A stretch of DNA of 64,000 bases, from NCBI GenBank assembly GCA_900555635.1, contig USLU01000005.1, positions 62,001 through 126,000 on the forward strand. The letters run 5' to 3'. How positions within the stretch are numbered: the stretch's first letter is position 1; every line of letters starts with the position of its first letter. A program made the position numbers and the translations under genes. This document shows positions 27,613-36,385 of the stretch, in pieces. Below the pieces are notes generated by a model. The model ran no database searches. It had not been told where the DNA came from and saw only the letters and a list, made by a program, of their open reading frames with translations. Source of the DNA: an uncultured Bacteroides sp. (GTDB lineage Bacteria; Bacteroidota; Bacteroidia; Bacteroidales; Bacteroidaceae).

Positions 27613-29787
27613 ATGAAAAGTAAAAAGATGAGATTTTATGGTATTCTTTCAATGATACTATTGGGAGGTATCAGTGTTTTTTCGGGTTGTATGGATTCCA
27701 ATGATGTTTACAATCCTGACCGTCTTCAAGAGGAAGCAAAAAAAGCCTTTCCCGTGAAAGACATTGATCCTAACCAAACTTGGGAAACGAGTACCATATG
27801 TAATGCTTCTGTCGCTATCAACGAAAAGACAGGCGGAACTTATACAATTAAAGTATATACGGAAAATCCTTATAATACGAATGGGAATGCTCATCTACTT
27901 GCAAAGACAAGCGTAACGGATGGTCAGACGGTGAATTTCAAGTTTGATATACCTTCAGCATTGCAGTATGTGTATGTGATGAAGGTGAATGGTGAGGGGT
28001 ATAGCTCGGCTAAATCTGTTTTTGTGACTGATAAAAAGATAAACGTTTCTTTTGGTGGAACAAACACTGTTACCAGGGCAGCGAAAGCAGGAGTTACATC
28101 TTCCGTCGTTAAATTCACAGCACCAAACGTTGATGACGTTGACATCTTTCCTACAGAAGAGTCTATCAAACAATTAAAATTAGAAAAAACCAATGGAGAG
28201 ATTGGAAAATCAGCTAATTATGAAATCAATTCATCAATAAAAAGCATCAACAACTGGAGTAATAACGCCAAAATGTATGTCATTGAGAATACTACATTAA
28301 GTAGTATAGCCATTGCGGGAAACTCCAAACTATATGTACTTCCTGGAGTAACTTTGACATTAAGTAACGGATATTCATTGTCACAAGCCGGTTCAATGAT
28401 CAGTATCGGTTCCGGCGCAAAATTAGTTGTAGAAAAAGGAAAATTGCAAGTATCCAATGATAACACTACTATTTACAATATGGGTACAATAGAAGCGGGC
28501 GTAATAGAAGCAGCAGGTTCCGGTTATATTTATAGTAGTGGAATACTTACCGTTAAAGAGAAGCTAAACATCGCTAATGATAAAGCTCTCATCGTGAATG
28601 AAGGGACTATAACTGCGCCTTTATTTGAAATACAAAGTGGCGGTTCATTTTATAACAGTGGAAATACTACAATTACAGACAACACACTTTTGGGTAGTGG
28701 AAACCAAAAATGGGAAAACCAAGGATATTTCAATACCGCCATTATGAAAATAGAATCAAGTAACTCTAATCTGTTAAACGCTTGTAAGCTATATATTGAA
28801 GGAGAATTTAATATAGATAGTAATACTTTCAAATTAGATGGAGGAGCCTATACTGAATGCGGAAGTCTATATATGAATAAAGCGACAATCAACATGGGAG
28901 GAAATTCTTTCTTCAATGTTATAGGTACCGCCACATACAAATATAATGACAAAGGCTTCTATGGTATAACTGATAGTTTTGCTTTATTAAAAATAGGTAA
29001 AGCTGTCTCCGAAAGCAAAAGTCAAGGAAACACCATTGGTTATCATGGAAAGTTGTATGTTGCCTGCGATAATCATTTTGGAAACGGATTATCCGGTAGT
29101 GTACCTTATATAATCATGGAGGGTGATGCACAAATAACCGGTACCGACAATGCCGACATCGTTATCGAGAAATCCGGATGTAGCCCCGGTTACAACTCAA
29201 CTCCTGACGGAGGTGGTGAAAACGATAAGGTTATAGAATACGCCTACGCTTTTGAAGACATGATGAAAGAAGCAGGCGACTATGATTTCAATGACGTAGT
29301 ACTTTTTGTCACTTCTCCTTATAGTAAAGAGGGTAAACGAGTAATAGATGCAACTCTAAAAGCAGCCGGAGCAACCAAGAAACTGGCAGTATTATTCAAG
29401 AACGGAACAGCCACTACCACCTTGTTCGAAAATGTACACACGGCATTGGGAGTCGCTGAAGGAACTATTGTAAATACAGGCGCAGCAACAGGAACCCCAA
29501 GTACAGTAACCATCGAAGTAGGAGAAAACTTCAACCTCACAAACAATGGAGACTTCTATATCTCTGATGGACAAAGAGAAATACATATTCCAAACTTCAC
29601 TACCGGCTTTACGCTGGGAGATGTACCTTATGCCCTTCGCATTGCACAAGCAAACTGGAAATGGCCGAAAGAGCAAATTCAAATAACAGAAGCTTATTCC
29701 GGTTTTGCCGATTGGGCAAAAGATGCTACACAAGCACCGGACTGGTATAATAGCTACAACAACGATAAAGTGATAGGAATAGAATAA
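27613..29787 (+). CDS. LruC-domain lipoprotein with repetitive beta-solenoid-like centre
   Basis: A 724-residue lipoprotein, lipobox FSGC (Cys26). I chose the ATG at 27613 because the seven codons before it begin with TTG and add no signal features. Residues about 30-150 form an N-terminal domain seen in related Bacteroides lipoproteins (PVKDIDPNQTW). Residues about 200-470 consist of many short strands with repeated G-x-I/L/V spacing, resembling a right-handed beta-solenoid of adhesin type. Residues about 540-724 match the LruC/DUF4842 domain, with the acidic core AFEDMMKEAGDYDFNDVV. The gene has its own promoter and terminator. Function is unknown; a surface adhesion or matrix role is plausible. 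Confidence 0.82.
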   Translation: MKSKKMRFYGILSMILLGGISVFSGCMDSNDVYNPDRLQEEAKKAFPVKDIDPNQTWETSTICNASVAINEKTGGTYTIKVYTENPYNTNGNAHLLAKTSVTDGQTVNFKFDIPSALQYVYVMKVNGEGYSSAKSVFVTDKKINVSFGGTNTVTRAAKAGVTSSVVKFTAPNVDDVDIFPTEESIKQLKLEKTNGEIGKSANYEINSSIKSINNWSNNAKMYVIENTTLSSIAIAGNSKLYVLPGVTLTLSNGYSLSQAGSMISIGSGAKLVVEKGKLQVSNDNTTIYNMGTIEAGVIEAAGSGYIYSSGILTVKEKLNIANDKALIVNEGTITAPLFEIQSGGSFYNSGNTTITDNTLLGSGNQKWENQGYFNTAIMKIESSNSNLLNACKLYIEGEFNIDSNTFKLDGGAYTECGSLYMNKATINMGGNSFFNVIGTATYKYNDKGFYGITDSFALLKIGKAVSESKSQGNTIGYHGKLYVACDNHFGNGLSGSVPYIIMEGDAQITGTDNADIVIEKSGCSPGYNSTPDGGGENDKVIEYAYAFEDMMKEAGDYDFNDVVLFVTSPYSKEGKRVIDATLKAAGATKKLAVLFKNGTATTTLFENVHTALGVAEGTIVNTGAATGTPSTVTIEVGENFNLTNNGDFYISDGQREIHIPNFTTGFTLGDVPYALRIAQANWKWPKEQIQITEAYSGFADWAKDATQAPDWYNSYNNDKVIGIE

Positions 29788-29804
29788 CAAACATCCCGTA
29801 TAAT

Positions 29805-29846
29805 AAAAGTCAGGCTGCAAAATAAGCGTTTTGCAGCCTGACTTTT
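29805..29846 (+). terminator. Terminator after the LruC-domain gene
   Basis: An 18-bp perfect stem with arms beginning AAAAGTCAGGCTGC and a 6-base loop is followed by further T. It lies 18 bases after the stop codon. Confidence 0.93.
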
Positions 29847-29933
29847 TGATGTCCGTACACCCCCAAAATGCACCTTAACACCTCTTCTACATTTTTTCTC
29901 TATAAAAACATCCTACCATCCGTTTTCTTTTGC

Positions 29934-29941
29934 TATTTTTG
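29934..29941 (+). promoter_or_regulatory. -7 element for dxs
   Basis: TATTTTTG matches TAnnTTTG and lies 24 bases before the ATG at 29966. This argues against the in-frame upstream start at 29930, which would precede the transcript. Confidence 0.6.
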
Positions 29942-29965
29942 CATTTTGTAATCTTCAGAATAGAG

Positions 29966-31873
29966 ATGAAAACAGAACCAACAACATATAACTTGTTAAA
30001 TTCGATTTCTACTCCCGAAGACCTACGCCAACTTAGCGTAGATCAACTTCCTGAGATTTGTAATGAATTGAGGCAAGACATTATTAAAGAAGTTTCGTGC
30101 AATCCCGGGCATTTCGCTGCCAGTTTAGGCACAGTAGAATTGACCGTTGCCTTGCATTACGTCTTCAACACCCCTTACGACCGAATAGTATGGGATGTGG
30201 GACATCAGGCGTACGGACATAAAATCCTGACCGGACGCCGCGAATCTTTCTCTACCAACCGGAAGTTTAAAGGTATCCGTCCTTTCCCTTCACCTCACGA
30301 AAGTGAATATGATACGTTTACTTGCGGACATGCCTCAAACTCCATTTCTGCCGCTCTTGGTATGGCAGTTGCCGCCTCCAAGAAAGGCGAAGCCAATCGT
30401 CACGTAGTAGCCATTATCGGTGACGGAAGTATGAGTGGCGGATTGGCATTTGAAGGACTGAACAATGCTTCTTCCACTAACAATAACTTGCTTATCATTC
30501 TCAATGACAATGATATGGCAATAGACCGTAGTGTAGGTGGCATGAAGCAATACCTTTTCAACCTGACCACCAGCAACCGTTACAACCAACTCCGGTTCAA
30601 CATCTCCAGAGTATTATTCAAGATGGGTATCTTGAACGAAGATCGCCGTAAAGCCCTTATCCGCTTCGCCAATAGCCTGAAATCGATGGCTGCCCAACAG
30701 CAGAACATCTTCGAGGGAATGAATATCCGCTACTTTGGTCCGGTCGATGGTCACGACGTAAAGAACATCGCACGTATCCTCCGGGATATCAAAGATATGC
30801 AAGGTCCGAAGATACTACACTTACACACCATCAAAGGCAAAGGTTTTGAACCCGCCGAGAAAAATCCCGGTATCTGGCATGCTCCCGGCAAGTTTGATCC
30901 CGAAACAGGCGAGCGATTCACTACCGACACCAGTGCCTTACCCCCTCTTTTCCAAGATGTATTTGGTGATACTTTGGTAGAACTAGCTAGCCAAAATCCC
31001 AGAATAGTAGGCGTTACTCCCGCAATGCCCACCGGATGTTCCATGAACAGACTGATGGAAACGATGCCCGGACGGGCATTTGATGTAGGCATTGCCGAAG
31101 CACATGCGGCGACTTTCTCCGGTGGTATGGCTAAAGAGGGTTTACAGCCTTTCTGTAATATTTATTCTTCGTTCATGCAACGGGCATACGATAGTGTAAT
31201 ACACGATATTGCCATCCTTCGACTACCCGTAGTACTTTGTCTCGACCGTGCGGGACTGGTAGGCGAAGACGGCCCCACCCACCACGGTGTGTTCGATTTA
31301 GCTTATTTTCGTCCTATCCCCAATATGACGATCTCCTCGCCTATGGACGAGCACGAGCTGCGTCGCCTGATGTATACCGCACAATTATCGGATAAAGGCC
31401 CGTTCGTCATCCGGTATCCCCGTGGACGAGGCATATTATTGGATTGGAAATGTCCATTGGAAGAAATACCCGTAGGCAAAGGTCGTAAATTGAAAGATGG
31501 CAAAGACCTTGCAGTCATCTCCATCGGTCCGATAGGAAATATCGCCGCAAGCGCTATCAAGCGGGCTGAGAAAGAGAAGAATTTATCCATAGCCCATTAT
31601 GACTTGCGTTTCCTTAAACCACTGGATGAGGAACTTTTGCATGAAGTAGGCCGTAACTTCCAACAAATCATCACCATAGAAGATGGTACCCGGAAAGGTG
31701 GCATGGGCAGTGCCATACTGGAATTTATGGCAGATAATAACTATACCCCACACGTGCAACGCATTGGTGTGCCCGACTCTTTCATTGAGCATGGCAGCAT
31801 CAAAGAGTTGTATCATCTTTGCGGGATGGATGAAGAAGGAATCTATAAAATATTAATTAAGAACGAAGAATGA
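29966..31873 (+). CDS. dxs: 1-deoxy-D-xylulose-5-phosphate synthase
   Basis: A 635-residue thiamine-diphosphate enzyme catalysing the first step of the non-mevalonate isoprenoid pathway (pyruvate + glyceraldehyde-3-phosphate). The ThDP-binding GDGSMSGGLAFEGLNNA block is near residue 153 with a following NDNDMAI. The transketolase-like middle domain carries DVGIAEAHAATFSGGMA, and DRAGLVGEDGPTHHGVFD contains the conserved histidines. Length is standard. The last four residues and the stop codon fall inside a GAATGAA heptad array, so the C-terminus appears to have been rewritten by the repeat. trkA follows directly after that array. Confidence 0.97.
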   Translation: MKTEPTTYNLLNSISTPEDLRQLSVDQLPEICNELRQDIIKEVSCNPGHFAASLGTVELTVALHYVFNTPYDRIVWDVGHQAYGHKILTGRRESFSTNRKFKGIRPFPSPHESEYDTFTCGHASNSISAALGMAVAASKKGEANRHVVAIIGDGSMSGGLAFEGLNNASSTNNNLLIILNDNDMAIDRSVGGMKQYLFNLTTSNRYNQLRFNISRVLFKMGILNEDRRKALIRFANSLKSMAAQQQNIFEGMNIRYFGPVDGHDVKNIARILRDIKDMQGPKILHLHTIKGKGFEPAEKNPGIWHAPGKFDPETGERFTTDTSALPPLFQDVFGDTLVELASQNPRIVGVTPAMPTGCSMNRLMETMPGRAFDVGIAEAHAATFSGGMAKEGLQPFCNIYSSFMQRAYDSVIHDIAILRLPVVLCLDRAGLVGEDGPTHHGVFDLAYFRPIPNMTISSPMDEHELRRLMYTAQLSDKGPFVIRYPRGRGILLDWKCPLEEIPVGKGRKLKDGKDLAVISIGPIGNIAASAIKRAEKEKNLSIAHYDLRFLKPLDEELLHEVGRNFQQIITIEDGTRKGGMGSAILEFMADNNYTPHVQRIGVPDSFIEHGSIKELYHLCGMDEEGIYKILIKNEE

Positions 31874-31947
31874 AGAATGAAGAATTTAGCTACGCGATAA
31901 TACCCGCATGGCAATTCTTCATTCTTCATTCCTCATTCTTCATTCTT
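31861..31947. repeat. Heptad inverted repeat at the dxs-trkA junction
   Basis: Three left units (GAACGAA, GAATGAA, GAATGAA) and four right units of the TTCATTC type flank about 28 loop bases. The left arm encodes the end of Dxs including its stop; the right arm ends 9 bases before the trkA start. Confidence 0.9.
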
Positions 31948-31955
31948 AACAAGTT

Positions 31956-33296
31956 GTGAAGATAATAATAGCAGGTGCCGGCGCAGTAGGCACACACTTG
32001 GCAAAACTGTTGTCCCGTGAAAAACAGGACATCATTTTAATGGATGATAACGAAGAAAGACTGAGTACTTTGAACTCAAACTTCGATTTGATGACAGTTG
32101 CCACCTCCCCTACCTCGATAAAAGGTTTAAAAGAAGTAGGAGCAGGTGAGGCAGATTTATTCATTGCCGTCACCCCCGACGAAAGCCGGAACATGACAGC
32201 ATGTATGTTAGCCAATAATCTCGGGGCCGAAAAAACGGTTGCCCGCATCGACAATTACGAATATTTACTCCCCAAGAACAAAGAGTTTTTCAAAAAACTG
32301 GGTGTGGATTCACTGATTTATCCTGAGATGCTTGCAGCCAAGGAAATAGTATCTTCTATTCGCATGAGTTGGGTACGCCAGTGGTGGGAGTTCTGCGGAG
32401 GTGCCTTGATATTGATAGGTACCAAGATGCGCGAAAAAGCAGAAATACTGAATATCCCCCTTCACCAACTGGGAGGTCCGGAACTACCCTATCACATAGT
32501 AGCCATCAAGAGAAACAACGAAACACTGATTCCAAGAGGTGACGACACCATTCAATTGCATGATATTGTTTACTTTACCACCACTAGGAAATATGTACCG
32601 TATATCCGTAAGATAGCCGGTAAAGAAGACTATGCCGACGTACGAAACGTAATGATTATGGGTGGCAGCCGTATTGCCGTGCGTACAGCACAGTATGTTC
32701 CCGACTATATGCAAGTGAAGATTGTAGACAGCGACCTGAACCGCTGTAACCGTCTGACCGAAATTTTAGATGACAAGGTTATGATAATTAACGGCGACGG
32801 TCGCGATATGGATCTGCTTATAGAAGAAGGACTGAAAAACACGGAGGCCTTCGTGGCACTGACCGACAGTTCCGAAACCAACATCCTTGCCTGTCTTGCC
32901 GCCAAACGCATGGGGGTAAGCAAAACCGTAGCAGAAGTCGAGAACATCGACTATATAGGTATGGCCGAAAGTCTCGACATTGGCACCGTCATCAACAAAA
33001 AGATGATTTCCGCCAGCCACATCTACCAGATGATGCTGGATGCGGATGTAAGCAACGTGAAATGCCTGACATTCGCCAATGCCGATGTAGCGGAATTTAC
33101 CGTCAAAGCCGGTTCCAAAATAACCAAGCAACCTGTCAAAGACCTGGGACTTCCTAAAGGCACTACCATTGGAGGCTTGATTCGCCAGGGCGAAGGTGTA
33201 GTGGTTACAGGTAATACCCTTATACAACCCGGCGATCATGTCGTAGTATTCTGCTTGAGTATGATGATTAAGAAAATTGAGAAATACTTTAATTAA
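31956..33296 (+). CDS. trkA: Trk potassium uptake regulatory subunit TrkA
   Basis: A 446-residue peripheral protein with two RCK (Rossmann plus TrkA-C) halves. The first nucleotide-binding loop is IIIAGAGAVGTHLA at residues 3-16, and the second is VMIMGGSRIAVRTA near 228. It binds NAD(H) or ATP and gates the TrkH channel. Start is GTG. The stop is followed after 5 bases by trkH, the usual order. A heptad repeat separates it from dxs; whether it is co-transcribed with dxs or has its own promoter cannot be seen. Confidence 0.95.
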   Translation: MKIIIAGAGAVGTHLAKLLSREKQDIILMDDNEERLSTLNSNFDLMTVATSPTSIKGLKEVGAGEADLFIAVTPDESRNMTACMLANNLGAEKTVARIDNYEYLLPKNKEFFKKLGVDSLIYPEMLAAKEIVSSIRMSWVRQWWEFCGGALILIGTKMREKAEILNIPLHQLGGPELPYHIVAIKRNNETLIPRGDDTIQLHDIVYFTTTRKYVPYIRKIAGKEDYADVRNVMIMGGSRIAVRTAQYVPDYMQVKIVDSDLNRCNRLTEILDDKVMIINGDGRDMDLLIEEGLKNTEAFVALTDSSETNILACLAAKRMGVSKTVAEVENIDYIGMAESLDIGTVINKKMISASHIYQMMLDADVSNVKCLTFANADVAEFTVKAGSKITKQPVKDLGLPKGTTIGGLIRQGEGVVVTGNTLIQPGDHVVVFCLSMMIKKIEKYFN

Positions 33297-33301
33297 TAAC
33301 C

Positions 33302-34753
33302 GTGATTAATTTCAAAACGATAATAAGGATTATCGGCATTTTACTGCTGTTGGAAACATTTATGTTTCTTGGCTGCTCCGCCGTATCTTTATACTATGGA
33401 GAAGACGATTCATTCTCTTTCTGGAAAGCGGGAGCAATCACAGCAGGAGTCGGCTTATTATTAGCCGCATTCGGCAAAGGAGGCAACCGTCAACTAACAC
33501 GCCGGGACGGTTATGTATTAGTCAGTACTGCCTGGATAGCTTTCTCACTTTTCGGTATGCTTCCATTCTACATCGGAGGTTATATACCCGACGTGACTGA
33601 TGCTTTTTTTGAAACGATGTCCGGTTTCACCAGCACAGGTGCTACTATTTTGAATAATATAGATGTACAACCACATGGCATACTCTTTTGGCGCAGCATG
33701 ACCCAATGGATAGGTGGTTTGGGAATTATCATGTTCACCATTGCCATTCTCCCCATCTTCGGCGTAAGTGGCCTACAAGTGTTTGCAGCCGAAGCCAGTG
33801 GACCGACACACGACAAAGTCCACCCCCGTATCGGTATAACAGCCAGATGGATCTGGAGTATTTATACCGGCATTACCGCACTACTCGTAATTCTGCTAAT
33901 GATGGGAGGCATGGGATGGTTCGATAGTGTCTGCCACGCTTTTGCAACTACCGGGACTGGTGGATTCTCTACTAAGCAGGCAAGTGTAGCTCACTATAGT
34001 TCACCTTATATAGAATATGTCATCTCCATCTTCATGTTTGTTTCCGGTATTAACTTCACGCTATTGTTGCTATTAGTTAACGGGAAATTTAAAAAAATTA
34101 TTAGCAATGCGGAGCTAAAATTCTATTTCGGATCTGTGGTATTCTTTACCACGATCATAGCTGCAGGGCTCTACTATACAAGTTCGATGGGGGTGGAAGA
34201 ATCTTTCCGGAAATCCTTGTTCCAAGTTATTTCCTTGCAAACCTCCACCGGTTTTGCAACCGACGATTACATGCTTTGGAAACCTGTTCTATGGGGACTG
34301 CTGACTATTATCATGGTATTGGGAGCTTGTGCGGGAAGTACGACGGGAGGACTGAAATGTATTCGTTTGGTTATCCTCACAAAAGTTTCACGGAATGAGT
34401 TCAAGCATATCATACACCCCAATGCAGTACTTCCTGTGCGTATCAACAAACAGGTTATTTCACCTTCTATTGTTTCAACTGTATTGGCATTCTGTTTCCT
34501 CTATATCATTATCATTATAGTCAGTGTCTTCCTGATGGCTGCAATGGGAATCGGGTTTTCAGAATCCATCGGATGTGTTATTTCGAGCATTGGTAATATG
34601 GGGCCGGGGCTAGGTACTTGCGGTCCGGCATATTCGTGGAGCGAATTGCCGGATGCAGCTAAATGGCTCTTGGCATTTCTTATGCTACTAGGACGTTTGG
34701 AACTCTTCACGGTTTTACTTTTGTTCACACCTAAATTCTGGCAGCGGAATTGA
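33302..34753 (+). CDS. trkH: Trk potassium uptake channel TrkH
   Basis: A 483-residue membrane protein with the four-fold pore-loop arrangement of Trk/Ktr channels. Selectivity-filter-like segments appear as SGFTSTGATIL (near residue 106), FATTGTGGFST, LQTSTGFATDD and IGNMGPGLGTCG. Together with TrkA it forms a potassium uptake system of the inner membrane. Start is GTG at 33302, 5 bases after the trkA stop, so the pair is translationally close. No frame disruption is visible. Confidence 0.95.
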   Translation: MINFKTIIRIIGILLLLETFMFLGCSAVSLYYGEDDSFSFWKAGAITAGVGLLLAAFGKGGNRQLTRRDGYVLVSTAWIAFSLFGMLPFYIGGYIPDVTDAFFETMSGFTSTGATILNNIDVQPHGILFWRSMTQWIGGLGIIMFTIAILPIFGVSGLQVFAAEASGPTHDKVHPRIGITARWIWSIYTGITALLVILLMMGGMGWFDSVCHAFATTGTGGFSTKQASVAHYSSPYIEYVISIFMFVSGINFTLLLLLVNGKFKKIISNAELKFYFGSVVFFTTIIAAGLYYTSSMGVEESFRKSLFQVISLQTSTGFATDDYMLWKPVLWGLLTIIMVLGACAGSTTGGLKCIRLVILTKVSRNEFKHIIHPNAVLPVRINKQVISPSIVSTVLAFCFLYIIIIIVSVFLMAAMGIGFSESIGCVISSIGNMGPGLGTCGPAYSWSELPDAAKWLLAFLMLLGRLELFTVLLLFTPKFWQRN

Positions 34754-34823
34754 TTTAGGATAAAAAGTGTAAAAATAATCATTTTTTGTTATGCACAGAT
34801 AGCAATTTGAAAGAGACTTATTA

Positions 34824-34831
34824 TATCTTTG
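34824..34831 (+). promoter_or_regulatory. -7 element upstream of the small exported protein gene
   Basis: TATCTTTG matches TAnnTTTG and ends 25 bases before the ATG at 34857. A TTTG at 34806-34809 is only 14 bases away, closer than usual. This may also be the nearest promoter for the nuo operon. Confidence 0.55.
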
Positions 34832-34856
34832 CACCCTTGAAAGAGAGAATTGTGTT

Positions 34857-35225
34857 ATGAAGCAGTGCATTAAATATAGTATAATCGTCATATTAGCAGC
34901 TCTACTACACAACAATGTAATAGCTGCGGATTTTCTATGCACTCCTGTCGGCAGCAAAACCGAGAATTGTATTTTATCACAAGCGCCGACTTCTAAACAA
35001 GCCGTCCAGAATTTCTATTACCACTTCTGCGCTTTCTCTCTTTGCATGGAACATGCGGATAGTGTTCAAGTACCCGGCAACAAAATAGTCTTATTACGTA
35101 CCCATGTATATAAGATGCAGCAACATGCCCACTCACCTGAATGCGACCGCTTGCTATATCTATCTCCTCACCCTGTACCCGATGCTAATTACTATATAAT
35201 TGGGCTAAGAAAGATTATCATTTAA
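34857..35225 (+). CDS. Small exported protein, unknown function
   Basis: A 122-residue protein with a good signal peptide (hydrophobic core IIVILAALLHNNVIAA, cleavage likely near residue 23). The mature part has four cysteines (CTP, ENCIL, HFCAF, SLCME) plus a fifth in SPECDR, which could form disulphides in the periplasm. I do not recognise the family. A -7 promoter element precedes it and the nuoA start lies 117 bases downstream with no obvious terminator. It may therefore be the first gene of, or read through into, the nuo operon. Confidence 0.65.
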   Translation: MKQCIKYSIIVILAALLHNNVIAADFLCTPVGSKTENCILSQAPTSKQAVQNFYYHFCAFSLCMEHADSVQVPGNKIVLLRTHVYKMQQHAHSPECDRLLYLSPHPVPDANYYIIGLRKIII

Positions 35226-35342
35226 TAAGTACGCAGGTTCTTATAGAACTTGTTACTCTGCTTCATCGGGCAACAATTCAGAGGTATTGTGTCCCCGGTG
35301 CAACATTTCTATATATTATATATCTAAAATCTTATCAGGTTT

Positions 35343-35693
35343 ATGAACTTTACTTTGTTAGTGGTCGTCCTATTGACGGCAATTGCTTTCGTGGGTATAG
35401 TCATTGCACTTTCAAATGCAATTGCACCCCGTTCGTACAATCCACAGAAGATGGAACCGTACGAATGCGGTATCCCCACACGCGGCAAATCTTGGATGCA
35501 ATTCCGGGTAGGTTACTATCTGTTTGCCATTCTGTTCCTGATGTTCGATGTGGAAACCGTATTCCTCTTTCCATGGGCAGTCATCGCACGTGAACTTGGA
35601 GTGGCAGGACTTTTCAGCATTTTATTTTTCCTGATTATATTAGTTCTAGGCCTTGCTTATGCCTGGAGGAAAGGAGCTTTGGAATGGAAGTAA
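35343..35693 (+). CDS. nuoA: NADH:quinone oxidoreductase subunit A
   Basis: A 116-residue membrane subunit with three hydrophobic helices. The conserved loop PYECGIPTRGKSWMQFRVGYYLFAI is seen as PYECG followed by QFRVGYYLFAILF, with FDVETVFLFPWA after it; this loop contains the essential cysteine and the link to the quinone site. It opens the operon nuoA-B-CD-H-I-J-K-L-M-N. Its stop overlaps the nuoB start by 10 bases. Confidence 0.95.
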   Translation: MNFTLLVVVLLTAIAFVGIVIALSNAIAPRSYNPQKMEPYECGIPTRGKSWMQFRVGYYLFAILFLMFDVETVFLFPWAVIARELGVAGLFSILFFLIILVLGLAYAWRKGALEWK

Positions 35694-36274
35694 CGAAGAA
35701 ACCCAAAATAAAATCTATCCCTTATGAGGAGTTTATTGACAACGAAACGTTGGAAAAATTGGTTCAGGAACTCAATGCCGGAGGTGCCAATGTGGCTATC
35801 GGCATACTGGACGATCTCGTCAACTGGGGACGCAGTAACTCATTGTGGCCTCTCACCTTTGCAACCAGTTGTTGCGGTATCGAATTTATGGCCCTCGGCG
35901 CTGCCCGTTATGACATGGCACGCTTTGGGTTCGAAGTAGCACGTGCCAGTCCGCGCCAGGCAGATATGATTATGGTTTGTGGAACCATTACGAATAAGAT
36001 GGCTCCGGTACTGAAACGTCTGTACGACCAGATGGCAGATCCGAAGTACGTTATTGCTGTAGGTGGCTGTGCCGTCAGCGGTGGTCCGTTCAAGAAATCT
36101 TATCACGTAGTGAACGGTGTGGACAAGATTCTTCCGGTAGATGTGTATATCCCCGGCTGTCCTCCACGACCGGAAGCATTCTACTATGGTTTGATGCAGT
36201 TGCAACGCAAAGTGAAAATAGAGAAGTACTTCGGTGGAGTGAATAAACAAGAAGAGAAACCGAAAGAAGAGTAA
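35684..36274 (+). CDS. nuoB: NADH:quinone oxidoreductase subunit B
   Basis: A 196-residue subunit that holds the terminal iron-sulphur cluster N2 next to the quinone cavity. The cluster ligands are visible: the vicinal Cys pair in TSCCGIEFMA, the cysteine in AVGGCAVSGG and the one in IPGCPPRPEA. The ALGAARYDMARFGFE segment is typical. The C-terminus is rich in Lys and Glu. Downstream a heptad inverted repeat separates it from nuoCD. Confidence 0.96.
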   Translation: MEVTKKPKIKSIPYEEFIDNETLEKLVQELNAGGANVAIGILDDLVNWGRSNSLWPLTFATSCCGIEFMALGAARYDMARFGFEVARASPRQADMIMVCGTITNKMAPVLKRLYDQMADPKYVIAVGGCAVSGGPFKKSYHVVNGVDKILPVDVYIPGCPPRPEAFYYGLMQLQRKVKIEKYFGGVNKQEEKPKEE

Positions 36275-36275
36275 T

Positions 36276-36378
36276 TTAGTTATGAGTTATAAGTTATTAG
36301 TTATTTGCTGATGCTTTTATAGGATAGCAAGTAAGCAGACTAATAACATATAACTTATAACTAACAACTTATAACTAA
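36276..36378. repeat. Heptad inverted repeat between nuoB and nuoCD
   Basis: The left arm has four units (TTAGTTA, TGAGTTA, TAAGTTA, TTAGTTA) followed by TTTG. The right arm (36341-36375) has five xxxxAAC units. The arms are imperfect complements around a loop of about 33 bases. The element fills the gap, starting 2 bases after the nuoB stop. Confidence 0.88.
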
Positions 36379-36385
36379 TTCCAAT

